The notes beneath the pieces were generated by a model. It was not told the origin of the DNA. It was given only the letters and a program-made list of their open reading frames with translations, and did not search any database. Shown here piece by piece: positions 9,134 through 17,048 of a stretch of DNA of 64,000 bases. Made by a program: the position numbers and the translations under genes. The stretch lies in contig NZ_QEXM01000022.1 of NCBI RefSeq assembly GCF_004127445.1, positions 124,001 through 188,000 on the forward strand, written 5' to 3'. Source of the DNA: Streptomyces alfalfae (GTDB lineage Bacteria > Actinomycetota > Actinomycetes > Streptomycetales > Streptomycetaceae). How positions within the stretch are numbered: the first letter of the stretch is position 1; each line of letters begins with the position of its first letter.

Positions 9134-10792
9134 TCAGCCGTGGAGGCGGCGCCCACAGTGGGGCCAGGCGCTTTCGCCTCGCTGCACGTACAGCTTCTTC
9201 GCGCGGTACGTCTGCTCCGAGGCCGGCGCGTCCTGCGGCCGGCCCGCCCCCCCGAGGGACCGCCACGTATGCGTGTCGAACTGGTACAGCCCCCCATACG
9301 TGCCGGACGCGTCCACCGCCCCCGGCCGCCCACCCGACTCGCACCGGGCCAGCGCCCCCCAGTTCAGCCCGTCCGCCCCGGCCACGGACTCCGGCCGCCG
9401 CTTCGTCCCCACCCTGACGATCCGCCGCTGCGGCTCCCTGACGACCTCGGAGCCGATCAGCCGCGGCCGCTGCCGGACCCCGTTCACCGTGCGCAGCGCG
9501 TACGTCACGCGCCGCGCCCCCGGCCGCCCCGGTTGCGCCACGACCTCCGTGCCGCGGAACAGCGTCGGGTCCTCGGTCCGCACCACGGCGAAGGGGATCA
9601 CCTCCTCCCGGGTCTCCCTCGACCCGGTGATCCTCATGACGGTGACCGTCTGCCCGTCACGGGGAAAGCTGTCGGGCGCGACGGACGTCGTGTCCTGCCC
9701 CCGCAGCGTGACACCGGACTCCGCGACGGCCTCCCGCACGGTCGCCGCGTTCGTGCGGACGGTCCGCTCCCGCCCGTCCGCCATGATCGTGACGGTGCGT
9801 TCGGTGCGGACGGCGAGTTCGAGGCCCTGCCGGTCGATGCGCCGGCTGCGGGAGGCCGACAGGTGGGCCCCTTCCGCGCGCACCCCGAGCTGCCGCAGGG
9901 CTCCGTCCACCGTGCGGGCGGTGGTCCACACCTCGCGCCGCTCACCGTCGAGGGTGAGCCGCACGGGCCGGCCGTAGCGGACGGCGATCTCGTCACCGCT
10001 GGCCAGGGCCGTGGCCGAGGAGGGCGCGACGATGTCGTGGGCGCCCACGCCGACTCCCTCGTCGGCGAGGAGTTCCCCCACGTCGTCCGCGAAGGTGTGC
10101 AGGGTGCGCGACTCCCCGTCCACGCTGAGCCGCACGGCCTTGTCGTTGGCGACGAACGCGGAGGTGCCGCCCGCGAGAAAGGCGACCACGAGCGCCCGCG
10201 GCACGAGGCGCCGCAGCGTCTCGGCCCGTCCGCCGGGCGAGCCGCCGGGAGGGAGCCCGGAACCGGTGAGGCTCCCGACCCCCCAGGTCGTCTTCCGCCG
10301 CCGCGCCCGCCGGGCCTCGGCGCGCCCACCGCCCCGCCGCCCCACGGGGCCCGCGGTCCCCCCGGGCGCCGCCGCACCCTGCCGAGGAAGCACCGCCTCC
10401 GTGGGCGCGTCGTGCGACGTCACGCCGTAGGAATCTCCGTGACCGCCAGAACCCCCGTACCCCACTGAGCCCCCGCCACAAGACGCCCCGTACGCCCCGG
10501 ACTCATACGCCCGAGGTCCATACGCCGAAGGCTCATGAGACCAAGACTCCTGGGACCAGGGCTCACGGAACACAGACTCCTGGGACCAAGACTCCTGAAA
10601 CCAAGGCTCACGGGCCCAAGACTCCTGAAACCGGGGCTCACGGGACCAAGACTGCTGAGACCAAGGCTCACGGGACCAGGATTCTTGGGGCCAGGGCTCA
10701 CGGGACCAGGGTTCACAAGGCGACGACGCACGAGCGCGAGGCGTCACGTCATACGGCGTCACGTCATACGTCTCGTACGGCGAATGGCTCAC
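9134..10792 (-). CDS. RpfB-like resuscitation-promoting factor (DUF348-G5-transglycosylase)
   Basis: A 552-residue membrane-anchored cell-wall protein. GTG 10792 is preferred because GGAG lies 7 bases upstream; an ATG at 10879 would add 29 residues with no good ribosome site. Residues 1-200 are cytoplasmic and unusual: Tyr/Trp/Ser/Glu-rich decapeptide repeats (REPW-x-QESWS type). After a basic patch comes one hydrophobic segment (about 200-220). Then come three DUF348 modules (repeats of the V(R/T)L(S/T)(V/L)DG type, about 222-395), a G5 domain (about 396-475), and a C-terminal Rpf lysozyme-like domain with catalytic Glu in ALARCESGG (about 483). Family members cleave peptidoglycan and support resuscitation or spore germination. 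Confidence 0.9.
   Translation of the reverse strand: MSHSPYETYDVTPYDVTPRARASSPCEPWSREPWPQESWSREPWSQQSWSREPRFQESWAREPWFQESWSQESVFREPWSQESWSHEPSAYGPRAYESGAYGASCGGGSVGYGGSGGHGDSYGVTSHDAPTEAVLPRQGAAAPGGTAGPVGRRGGGRAEARRARRRKTTWGVGSLTGSGLPPGGSPGGRAETLRRLVPRALVVAFLAGGTSAFVANDKAVRLSVDGESRTLHTFADDVGELLADEGVGVGAHDIVAPSSATALASGDEIAVRYGRPVRLTLDGERREVWTTARTVDGALRQLGVRAEGAHLSASRSRRIDRQGLELAVRTERTVTIMADGRERTVRTNAATVREAVAESGVTLRGQDTTSVAPDSFPRDGQTVTVMRITGSRETREEVIPFAVVRTEDPTLFRGTEVVAQPGRPGARRVTYALRTVNGVRQRPRLIGSEVVREPQRRIVRVGTKRRPESVAGADGLNWGALARCESGGRPGAVDASGTYGGLYQFDTHTWRSLGGAGRPQDAPASEQTYRAKKLYVQRGESAWPHCGRRLHG
10533..10712. repeat. 30-bp in-frame tandem repeats in the rpf 5' region
   Basis: About six 30-base units beginning CTCACGGGACCAAGACT (variants in the rest) encode ten-residue protein repeats in the cytoplasmic tail of the RpfB-like protein. 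The number of units is likely variable between strains. Confidence 0.8.
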
Positions 10793-10905
10793 GATGGCGC
10801 TCCAGAGGTCCGGGCCGGGCGCACAGAACCTAGCGGAGCGACCGTGACTCTCCAAAGTCGCATCGGCACCCAGAGTCACGGAACGGCCGGGCCGGCCGCC
10901 GCGCG

Positions 10906-11781
10906 TCAGTAGCCGAAGGCGCGCGCCGTGTTCGCCGAGACGGCCGCGGCCATGGCGTCCTCGTCGATGCCCCGCGTCTTGGCCATCGCGCGCAGGGTGA
11001 CCGGAACGAGATACGGCGCGTTGGGCCGTCCGCGGTACGGCGCGGGTGTCAGGAAGGGCGCGTCGGTCTCCACGAGGACGAGTTCCAGCGGGGCGACGGC
11101 CAGGGCGTCCCGCAGCCCCTGCGCGTTCTTGAACGTGACGTTGCCCGCGAAGGACATGAAGTAGCCGTGCTCGGCGCAGACCTGGGCCATCGCGGCGTCA
11201 CCGGAGTAGCAGTGGAAGACGGTGCGCTCCGGGGCGCCCTCCTCCTTCAGGACCCGGAGGACGTCCTCGTGCGCCTCGCGGTCGTGGATGACGAGGGCCT
11301 TGCCGTGCCGCTTGGCGATCTCGATGTGCGCGCGGAAGGACCGCTCCTGTGCGGCCATGCCCTCGGGGCCGGTGCGGAAGTGGTCCAGGCCGGTCTCGCC
11401 GACGCCCTTGACGTGCGGCAGCGAGGCGAGCCGGTCGATCTCGGCGAGGGCCTCGTCGAGCGCGGCGTCACCGCCCGCCTCGCGCGCGCCCTGCCGGGAC
11501 CAGCCGTCGGGGTCGCCGAGCACGATGCGGGGCGCCTCGTTGGGATGGAGGGCAACGGCGGCGTGCACGCTCTCGTGCTCGGCGGCGGTCCGCGCCGCCC
11601 ACTGCGAGCCCCGTACGTCGCAGCCCACCTGGACGACCGTGGTGACCCCGACCGACGCGGCCTTGGCGAGGCCCTCCTCCACCGTGCCGGCCTGCATGTC
11701 GAGGTGGGTGTGGGAGTCGGCGACCGCCACCCGGAGCGGTGCGGGCAGAGGCGGCGGCACGTCGGCGTTCTTCGAAGGCAT
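10906..11781 (-). CDS. tatD: TatD family metal-dependent DNase/hydrolase
   Basis: A 291-residue TIM-barrel amidohydrolase-fold protein. Metal-binding motifs are visible: DSHTHLD near residues 23-29, the GVGETGLDHF loop, the VIHDREAHEDV strand with conserved His/Asp, the HCYSGD loop, and the C-terminal LVETDAPFLTPAPYRG signature. TatD proteins are 3'-5' deoxyribonucleases or D-aminoacyl-tRNA deacylase-like enzymes; the in vivo substrate here is not certain. The gene is co-directional with and about 110 bases upstream of the rpf gene, as is typical in actinobacteria (tatD-rpf-rsmA-ispE). Confidence 0.93.
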   Translation of the reverse strand: MPSKNADVPPPLPAPLRVAVADSHTHLDMQAGTVEEGLAKAASVGVTTVVQVGCDVRGSQWAARTAAEHESVHAAVALHPNEAPRIVLGDPDGWSRQGAREAGGDAALDEALAEIDRLASLPHVKGVGETGLDHFRTGPEGMAAQERSFRAHIEIAKRHGKALVIHDREAHEDVLRVLKEEGAPERTVFHCYSGDAAMAQVCAEHGYFMSFAGNVTFKNAQGLRDALAVAPLELVLVETDAPFLTPAPYRGRPNAPYLVPVTLRAMAKTRGIDEDAMAAAVSANTARAFGY

Positions 11782-11869
11782 GCCTCGATCCTACGAAGCC
11801 GTCCCCCGCCCCGGAGCGGACGGCTTGCGGGCGGCCGACGAACCCCCGCCAGCGGGGCTCACGGACCGC

Positions 11870-12289
11870 TCACCGCCCCTTCCGGTGCGCGAAGGGATGC
11901 AGCAGTCCCGACACGTGCCACTGATGACGCTCCCGCCCCTCGGCGGCCGAGGCTCCGGCCGGCTCGACCGCGGAGGCCGATCCGGCCGCGGAGGCCCCAC
12001 CCTCCCGCTGCCGCCGCATGCAGTCGAGCACCGAGGACACCTGCCCCGCCCGCATGATCCGTACGACATGGCCGCCGCAGTTCAGGCACGTCGGACGGGA
12101 CAGCGGCGAGGGCACGTGCCGCCCGTCCGCCAGATACCTCACGAACTGCTGGCCCTTGCCGTCCACATGGTGCTCGATCTCGTACGACTGCTCCCAGCCG
12201 TGACCGCAGCGCATACAGGCGAAGGCGTATGACTCGTGCCCGACGTCGAGCGCCGTGGCGGGGTGGCCGGATTCTGCGATCTCACTCAT
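11870..12289 (-). CDS. Small zinc-ribbon protein
   Basis: A 139-residue protein starting MSEIAESGHP. ATG 12289 has AGGAG 7 bases upstream, whereas the frame open further upstream lacks such a site. Two CxxC pairs (ACMRCGH at about residues 26-32 and TCLNCGG at about 70-76) form a probable four-Cys zinc ribbon. The region around them (GWEQSYEIEHHVDGKGQQF) is well conserved in look. The C-terminus is Arg/Ala/Gly rich and probably disordered. The family occurs widely in Streptomyces without assigned function. A nucleic-acid or protein-binding role is only an inference from the zinc ribbon. Confidence 0.8.
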   Translation of the reverse strand: MSEIAESGHPATALDVGHESYAFACMRCGHGWEQSYEIEHHVDGKGQQFVRYLADGRHVPSPLSRPTCLNCGGHVVRIMRAGQVSSVLDCMRRQREGGASAAGSASAVEPAGASAAEGRERHQWHVSGLLHPFAHRKGR

Positions 12290-12485
12290 GCCAGTGCTCC
12301 TCTTGCCCGTGGGACAAGCACTGCCGGGCGCGGGACCGGCCTGGGCCCGGCAGCCTGGGAACGGGTGCGTCCCTTCACCCAGTGGACGCTTTTCCCCGAA
12401 CCGGCGCATCAGGCCTGTCGAGCATTGGAGCCGATTTAACTATTCCATGGCGGAAAAGGCCGGTGCGCGGCTCACGCTTTGCCTT

Positions 12486-13382
12486 TCACGATAGTCCTTT
12501 GCCCTCCGATGGGCCGCTCCGATCCGCGTTCTTTGCTGCCACGACGGCATCAAAGACCTCCCGCTTGGGAAGGCCCGCCTCGGCGGCGACGGCGGCGATC
12601 GCCTCCTTGCGCCGCTCCCCCGCCTCCTCGCGCACGCGCACCCTGCGCACCAGCTCGTCGGGGCCGAGTTCGGCGGCGCTCTTCTCCGGGGCGCCCTCGA
12701 CGACGACGGTGATCTCGCCGCGCACTCCGTCGGCGGCCCACTCGGCGAGTTCCTTCAGCGGGCCCCGCTTGACCTCTTCGTACGTCTTGGTCAGCTCGCG
12801 GCAGACGGCGGCCCTGCGGTCCTCGCCGAACGCCTCGGCCATCGCGGCGAGCGTGTCGTCGATGCGGTGCGGGGCCTCGAAGTAGACCAGCGTCCTGCGG
12901 TCGTCGGCGACCTCCTTCAGGCGCGCGAGCCGTTCACCGGCCTTGCGCGGCAGGAAGCCCTCGAAGCAGAAGCGGTCGACCGGCAGGCCGGAGAGGGCGA
13001 GCGCGGTGAGCACCGCCGAGGGGCCAGGGACGGCCGTCACCCGGATGTCGCGCTCCACGGCCGCCGCGACCAGGCGGTAGCCGGGGTCGGAGACCGAGGG
13101 CATGCCGGCGTCCGTCACCAGGAGCACCCGCGCGCCGCCCGCGAGGGCCTCGACGAGTTCGGGCGTGCGCGCCGACTCGTTGCCCTCGAAGTACGACACG
13201 ACGCGCCCGCCGACCTGCGCGCCGAGCGCCTGGGTGAGCCGGCGCAGCCGCCGGGTGTCCTCGGCGGCGACGACGTCGGCCGCCTCCAGTTCGGCGGCGA
13301 GGCGCGGCGGGGCGTCGGCGACGTCGCCGATGGGCGTGCCCGCCAGTACGAGGGTTCCGGGGGAATCTGCGCTTCCTGTCAC
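12486..13382 (-). CDS. rsmI: 16S rRNA (cytidine1402-2'-O)-methyltransferase
   Basis: A 298-residue tetrapyrrole-methylase-fold enzyme that 2'-O-methylates C1402 in the ribosomal P site using SAM. Seen are the N-terminal LVLAGTPIGDVADAPPRL signature (canonical PIGNL replaced by PIGDV), the AAEDTRR motif, the SAM-binding LVTDAGMPSVSDPG loop (about residues 88-101), and AVPGPSAVLTALALSGLP. It is divergent from pmt, with 62 bases between the start codons that must hold both promoters. Confidence 0.94.
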   Translation of the reverse strand: MTGSADSPGTLVLAGTPIGDVADAPPRLAAELEAADVVAAEDTRRLRRLTQALGAQVGGRVVSYFEGNESARTPELVEALAGGARVLLVTDAGMPSVSDPGYRLVAAAVERDIRVTAVPGPSAVLTALALSGLPVDRFCFEGFLPRKAGERLARLKEVADDRRTLVYFEAPHRIDDTLAAMAEAFGEDRRAAVCRELTKTYEEVKRGPLKELAEWAADGVRGEITVVVEGAPEKSAAELGPDELVRRVRVREEAGERRKEAIAAVAAEAGLPKREVFDAVVAAKNADRSGPSEGKGLS

Positions 13383-13444
13383 GGATCCATCCTCGCAGGG
13401 CCTGCGAGCGGGACTCGCACAGTCGGGTTCCCTACGATGGCGCG

Positions 13445-15184
13445 GTGACCAGTACCGCGTCTTCCCCGGACACCCGCGAGGGCCAGCAGCCCGAGGAGCA
13501 GCAGCTCTCGTGGCAGCGGCGGCTGCGCCGATTCGGGCACGTGGCGCGGCCCCGCGAGGACGTCGGGGCGCGGCTCGTGCCCCCGTACACCGAGCCGGGC
13601 CCCCGGCTGTGGATGACGCTCGGGGTGTCCGAGGCCGGTGCGGACAAGCTGGTGCGCTGCTCGGCCTGGCTGGGGCCGCTGCTGGTCACGCTGGTGGCCG
13701 GGGTGATGCGGTTCTGGAACCTCGGCAGCCCGAAGGCCGTGATATTCGACGAGACGTACTACGCGAAGGACGCCTGGGCGCTCATCCACCGCGGCTTCGA
13801 GGTCAACTGGCCGGAGAAGATCAACGACGACGTGCTGCGGCAGGGCGGCGACCTCGCCATTCCGCACGACGCGGCGTACGTGGTGCATCCGCCGGTCGGC
13901 AAGTACGTGATCGGGGCCGGTGAGTGGCTGTTCGGCTTCGACCCGTTCGGCTGGCGGTTCATGACGGCGGTGCTCGGCACCCTGTCCGTGCTGATGCTGT
14001 GCCGGATCGGGCGGCGCCTGTTCCGCTCCACGTTCCTCGGGTGCCTCGCGGGCGCGCTGCTCGCGGTGGACGGCCTGCACTTCGTGATGTCGCGGACCGC
14101 GCTGCTCGACCAGGTCCTGATGTTCTTCGTGCTGGCCGCCTTCGGGTGCCTCCTGATCGACCGCGACCGGGCGAGGGCGCGGCTCGCCGCCGCGCTGCCG
14201 GTCGACGAGGACGGGACCGTGCGCCCGGACATGCACGTCGCGCAGACGCTGCGCCTCGGGTGGCGGCCGTGGCGGTGGGCGGCGGGACTCTGCCTGGGCC
14301 TGGCCTTCGGGACCAAGTGGAACGGCCTGTACGTGATGGTCTTCCTCTGCCTGATGACGGTCTTCTGGGACGTCGGGGCGCGCCGTGTCGCCGGGGCGGT
14401 GCGGCCCTACCGCGCGGTCCTGCGGCGGGACGTGCTCCCGGCGTTCGTGTCGACGGTGCCGGTGGCCCTCGCCACGTACGTCGTGTCGTGGCTCGGCTGG
14501 ATCCTCTCGCCGACGGACGGCTCGGGCGGCTACTACCGCGACTGGGCGGCGACGGCGGGCCGGGGCGGGGACTGGACGTGGCTGCCGGACTGGGTGCGCA
14601 GCCTGTGGCACTACGAGCACGCGGTGTACGAGTTCCACGTGGGCCTCTCGTCGCCGCACACCTACCAGTCCAACCCCTGGAGCTGGATCGTCGACGGCAG
14701 GCCGGTCTCGTACTTCTACGAGTCGCCGGCGCCGGGCCGCGACGGCTGCCCGGCGGACACCGCGGAGAAGTGCGCCCGCGAGGTCCTGGCGCTCGGCACG
14801 CCGCTGCTGTGGTGGGCGGCGGCCTTCGCGCTGCTCTACGTCCTGTGGCGGTGGGCGTTCCGGCGCGACTGGCGGGCCGGCGCGATCCTGTGCGGGGTGC
14901 TGGCGGGCTATCTGCCCTGGTTCTTCTACCAGGAGCGGACGATCTTCTTCTTCTACGCGGTCGTCTTCGTGCCGTTCCTCTGCCTGGCGCTCGCGATGCT
15001 GATCGGCGCGGTCCTCGGCCCGCCGGGTTCGACCGAGCGGCGCCGGCTCGTGGGAGCCGCCGCCTCGGGCGTCCTCGTCCTGCTGATCTTCTGGAATTTC
15101 ATCTATTTCTGGCCGATCTACACGGGTACCGCCATTCCCATCGACTCCTGGCGGTCGCGGATGTGGCTCGACACATGGGTCTGA
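13445..15184 (+). CDS. pmt: Protein O-mannosyltransferase (PMT, GT39)
   Basis: A 579-residue multipass membrane glycosyltransferase that moves mannose from polyprenyl-phosphate-mannose to Ser/Thr of secreted proteins during Sec export. The first extracytoplasmic loop carries the PMT acidic motif FDETYYAKDAW (about residues 101-111; Asp-Glu pair catalytic). Further hallmarks are HPPVGKY and TKWNGLY, followed by alternating hydrophobic helices and the GTAIPIDSW C-terminal motif. In Streptomyces coelicolor the homologue pmt is needed for glycosylation and for phage phiC31 infection (established knowledge). The gene sits in the same relative place here, between rsmI and the PBP pair. Confidence 0.94.
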   Translation: MTSTASSPDTREGQQPEEQQLSWQRRLRRFGHVARPREDVGARLVPPYTEPGPRLWMTLGVSEAGADKLVRCSAWLGPLLVTLVAGVMRFWNLGSPKAVIFDETYYAKDAWALIHRGFEVNWPEKINDDVLRQGGDLAIPHDAAYVVHPPVGKYVIGAGEWLFGFDPFGWRFMTAVLGTLSVLMLCRIGRRLFRSTFLGCLAGALLAVDGLHFVMSRTALLDQVLMFFVLAAFGCLLIDRDRARARLAAALPVDEDGTVRPDMHVAQTLRLGWRPWRWAAGLCLGLAFGTKWNGLYVMVFLCLMTVFWDVGARRVAGAVRPYRAVLRRDVLPAFVSTVPVALATYVVSWLGWILSPTDGSGGYYRDWAATAGRGGDWTWLPDWVRSLWHYEHAVYEFHVGLSSPHTYQSNPWSWIVDGRPVSYFYESPAPGRDGCPADTAEKCAREVLALGTPLLWWAAAFALLYVLWRWAFRRDWRAGAILCGVLAGYLPWFFYQERTIFFFYAVVFVPFLCLALAMLIGAVLGPPGSTERRRLVGAAASGVLVLLIFWNFIYFWPIYTGTAIPIDSWRSRMWLDTWV

Positions 15185-15312
15185 CCGCGCGACTCGAAAC
15201 GGACACCTTCGGATAACGGCCGGCCCGTGTTTCTCCCCCGCCCCATAAGGTCGGGCGCGTATGACCTTTCCGAACACCTTTCGGAGAGGCTCCTGGGGAG
15301 GGGAGCGCATTC

Positions 15313-16956
15313 ATGCGCAAAGGGGTCAGGATGGCGTTGGCCGGCGGTGTTTTCACCGTCATGGTGGGGGGTGCGGGGTACAGCGCCTTCCACCTCGTGA
15401 GCGGTTTCTCCGACGACGGCGGTTCCGCCGCGGGGGCGGGCGGTGCGGGCGGCGCGGAGGTGCGGACGGGGCCGCCGTCGGACGCCGAGGTCCGCGAGAC
15501 GTCGCGGAAGTTCCTCGCCGCGTGGGCGGAGGGGGACGCGCGGCAGGCCGCCACGTACACGAACGACTCCGCGACGGCCGTGACCGCCCTGACCGGCTAC
15601 CGCGAGGACGCGCACCTGACGAAGGTGCGGATCACCCCGAAGCGGGCGTCCGGCGCGCGGGTCCCGTTCGCCGTGTCGGCCACGGTGTCGCACAAGGGCG
15701 AGAGCAAGCGGTTCGGCTACGACTCCGAGCTGACCGTGGTGCGCGGGAAGAGCTCGGGGCGCGCCCTCGTCGACTGGCGGGCGTCGGTGGTGCACCCCTC
15801 CTTGGAGAAGGGTGACTCCCTGGTCACGGGTGAGGCGCCCGCCCCGCCCGTGACGGCGGTGGACCGCGCGGGCGTCGTCCTGCGCGAGAAGGACCACCCC
15901 TCGCTCGTCCCGCTCATCGACGAGCTGCGGCGACGGTATGGGGACACGGCGGGCGGCACCCCCGGCAGGGAGCTGTACGTGCGGCGCGAGGGCTCCGGAG
16001 GAGCCCCCCGCACGCTGCTCACGCTCTCCGAGGGCAAGCCGGGCAAGCTGCGCACGACGCTGAGCGCGGGCGTGCAGAAGGCGGCCGAGCGGGCGGTCCT
16101 GCGGTACGACGAGTCGTCCGTGGTGGCGGTGAAGCCGAGCACCGGTGAGGTGCTCGCGGTCGCCAACAACCGCAAGGACGCCTTCAACGCGGCGTTCGAG
16201 GCCAAGGTGATGCCCGGCTCGACGATGAAGATCGTCACGGCGGCGATGCTGATCGACAAGGGCGTCACCTCGGCGGGCGGCGCCGCGCCGTGCCCGACCA
16301 GCGCGACCTGGCAGAGCCAGACGATCAACAACCTCAAGGGGATGGCGCCGGACGAGTCCGCCACGTTCGCCGACGACTTCGCGCGCTCCTGCAACACCGC
16401 GTTCGTGAAGCTCATCGACGAGGACGGCGTCACGGACTCCTCCCTCACCGAGGAGGCGCAGGGCAAGTTCGGCCTCGGAAAGGGCGACTGGAAGGTCGGT
16501 CTGCCGTCCTTCGAGGGCTCCGTGCCGCCGTCGCCGGGCCCCGACCGCGCGGCCAACGCCATCGGCCAGGGCCAGGTCCAGATGAGCCCGCTGGCCCTGG
16601 CCTCGGTGACGGCGACGGTGCGGACCGGCACGTTCCGGCAGCCGGTGATCGTGCCGCGGTCGCTCGACGACCGCGAACTGGCCACCGCGGACGGGCTGGA
16701 GGCGTCCACGGCCGCCCAGCTGCGGCAGATGATGCGCCGCACGGCGGTGCGGGGCACCGGGGCGCGCGTCATGGCGTCGCTCGGCGGGGACACCGGCGCG
16801 AAGACGGGCTCGGCGGAGGTGGACGGCCGCCAGGAGTCCGACAGCTGGTTCACCGGCTACCGGGGCGATGTCGCCGCGGCGGCGATGACACAGCGCGGCG
16901 GCCACGGCGGGGACGCCGCGGGCCCGATCGTCGCGGACGTCCTGCGCGCAGGGTAG
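15313..16956 (+). CDS. Penicillin-binding transpeptidase (NTF2-like plus transpeptidase domain)
   Basis: A 547-residue class B-like PBP. An N-terminal signal anchor (about residues 8-28) is followed by an NTF2/MecA-N-like domain (about 50-180, 'FLAAWAEGDARQAATYT'), a linker, and a transpeptidase domain. Catalytic motifs are intact: STMK (in MPGSTMKIV, about 300), SCN (RSCNTAF, about 360) and KTGS (GAKTGSAEV, about 496). It cross-links peptidoglycan outside the membrane. The next gene is a clear paralogue with the same order of motifs. The GGGGAGGGGAGCG stretch just upstream of ATG 15313 provides a ribosome site. Confidence 0.92.
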   Translation: MRKGVRMALAGGVFTVMVGGAGYSAFHLVSGFSDDGGSAAGAGGAGGAEVRTGPPSDAEVRETSRKFLAAWAEGDARQAATYTNDSATAVTALTGYREDAHLTKVRITPKRASGARVPFAVSATVSHKGESKRFGYDSELTVVRGKSSGRALVDWRASVVHPSLEKGDSLVTGEAPAPPVTAVDRAGVVLREKDHPSLVPLIDELRRRYGDTAGGTPGRELYVRREGSGGAPRTLLTLSEGKPGKLRTTLSAGVQKAAERAVLRYDESSVVAVKPSTGEVLAVANNRKDAFNAAFEAKVMPGSTMKIVTAAMLIDKGVTSAGGAAPCPTSATWQSQTINNLKGMAPDESATFADDFARSCNTAFVKLIDEDGVTDSSLTEEAQGKFGLGKGDWKVGLPSFEGSVPPSPGPDRAANAIGQGQVQMSPLALASVTATVRTGTFRQPVIVPRSLDDRELATADGLEASTAAQLRQMMRRTAVRGTGARVMASLGGDTGAKTGSAEVDGRQESDSWFTGYRGDVAAAAMTQRGGHGGDAAGPIVADVLRAG

Positions 16957-17048
16957 AGGGCCCGCCCGAAGGTCGTCCGGCCGGGCGGTGAAGTGGTCAA
17001 GGGCTTCCCCGTACGCCTCTAAGGTGGGCTTCGATCGAGGAGCCGGGG

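Noticed and set aside
8278..9333. Minus-strand frame of 351 codons in the rsmA-rpf spacer
   Set aside because: The translation is composed of simple repeats and overlaps the Rpf catalytic domain on the same strand; no ribosome site or domain.
16962..16988. Terminator between the two PBP genes
   Set aside because: Only a 7-bp stem with a 13-base loop and no T-run, so it is too weak to list as a feature.
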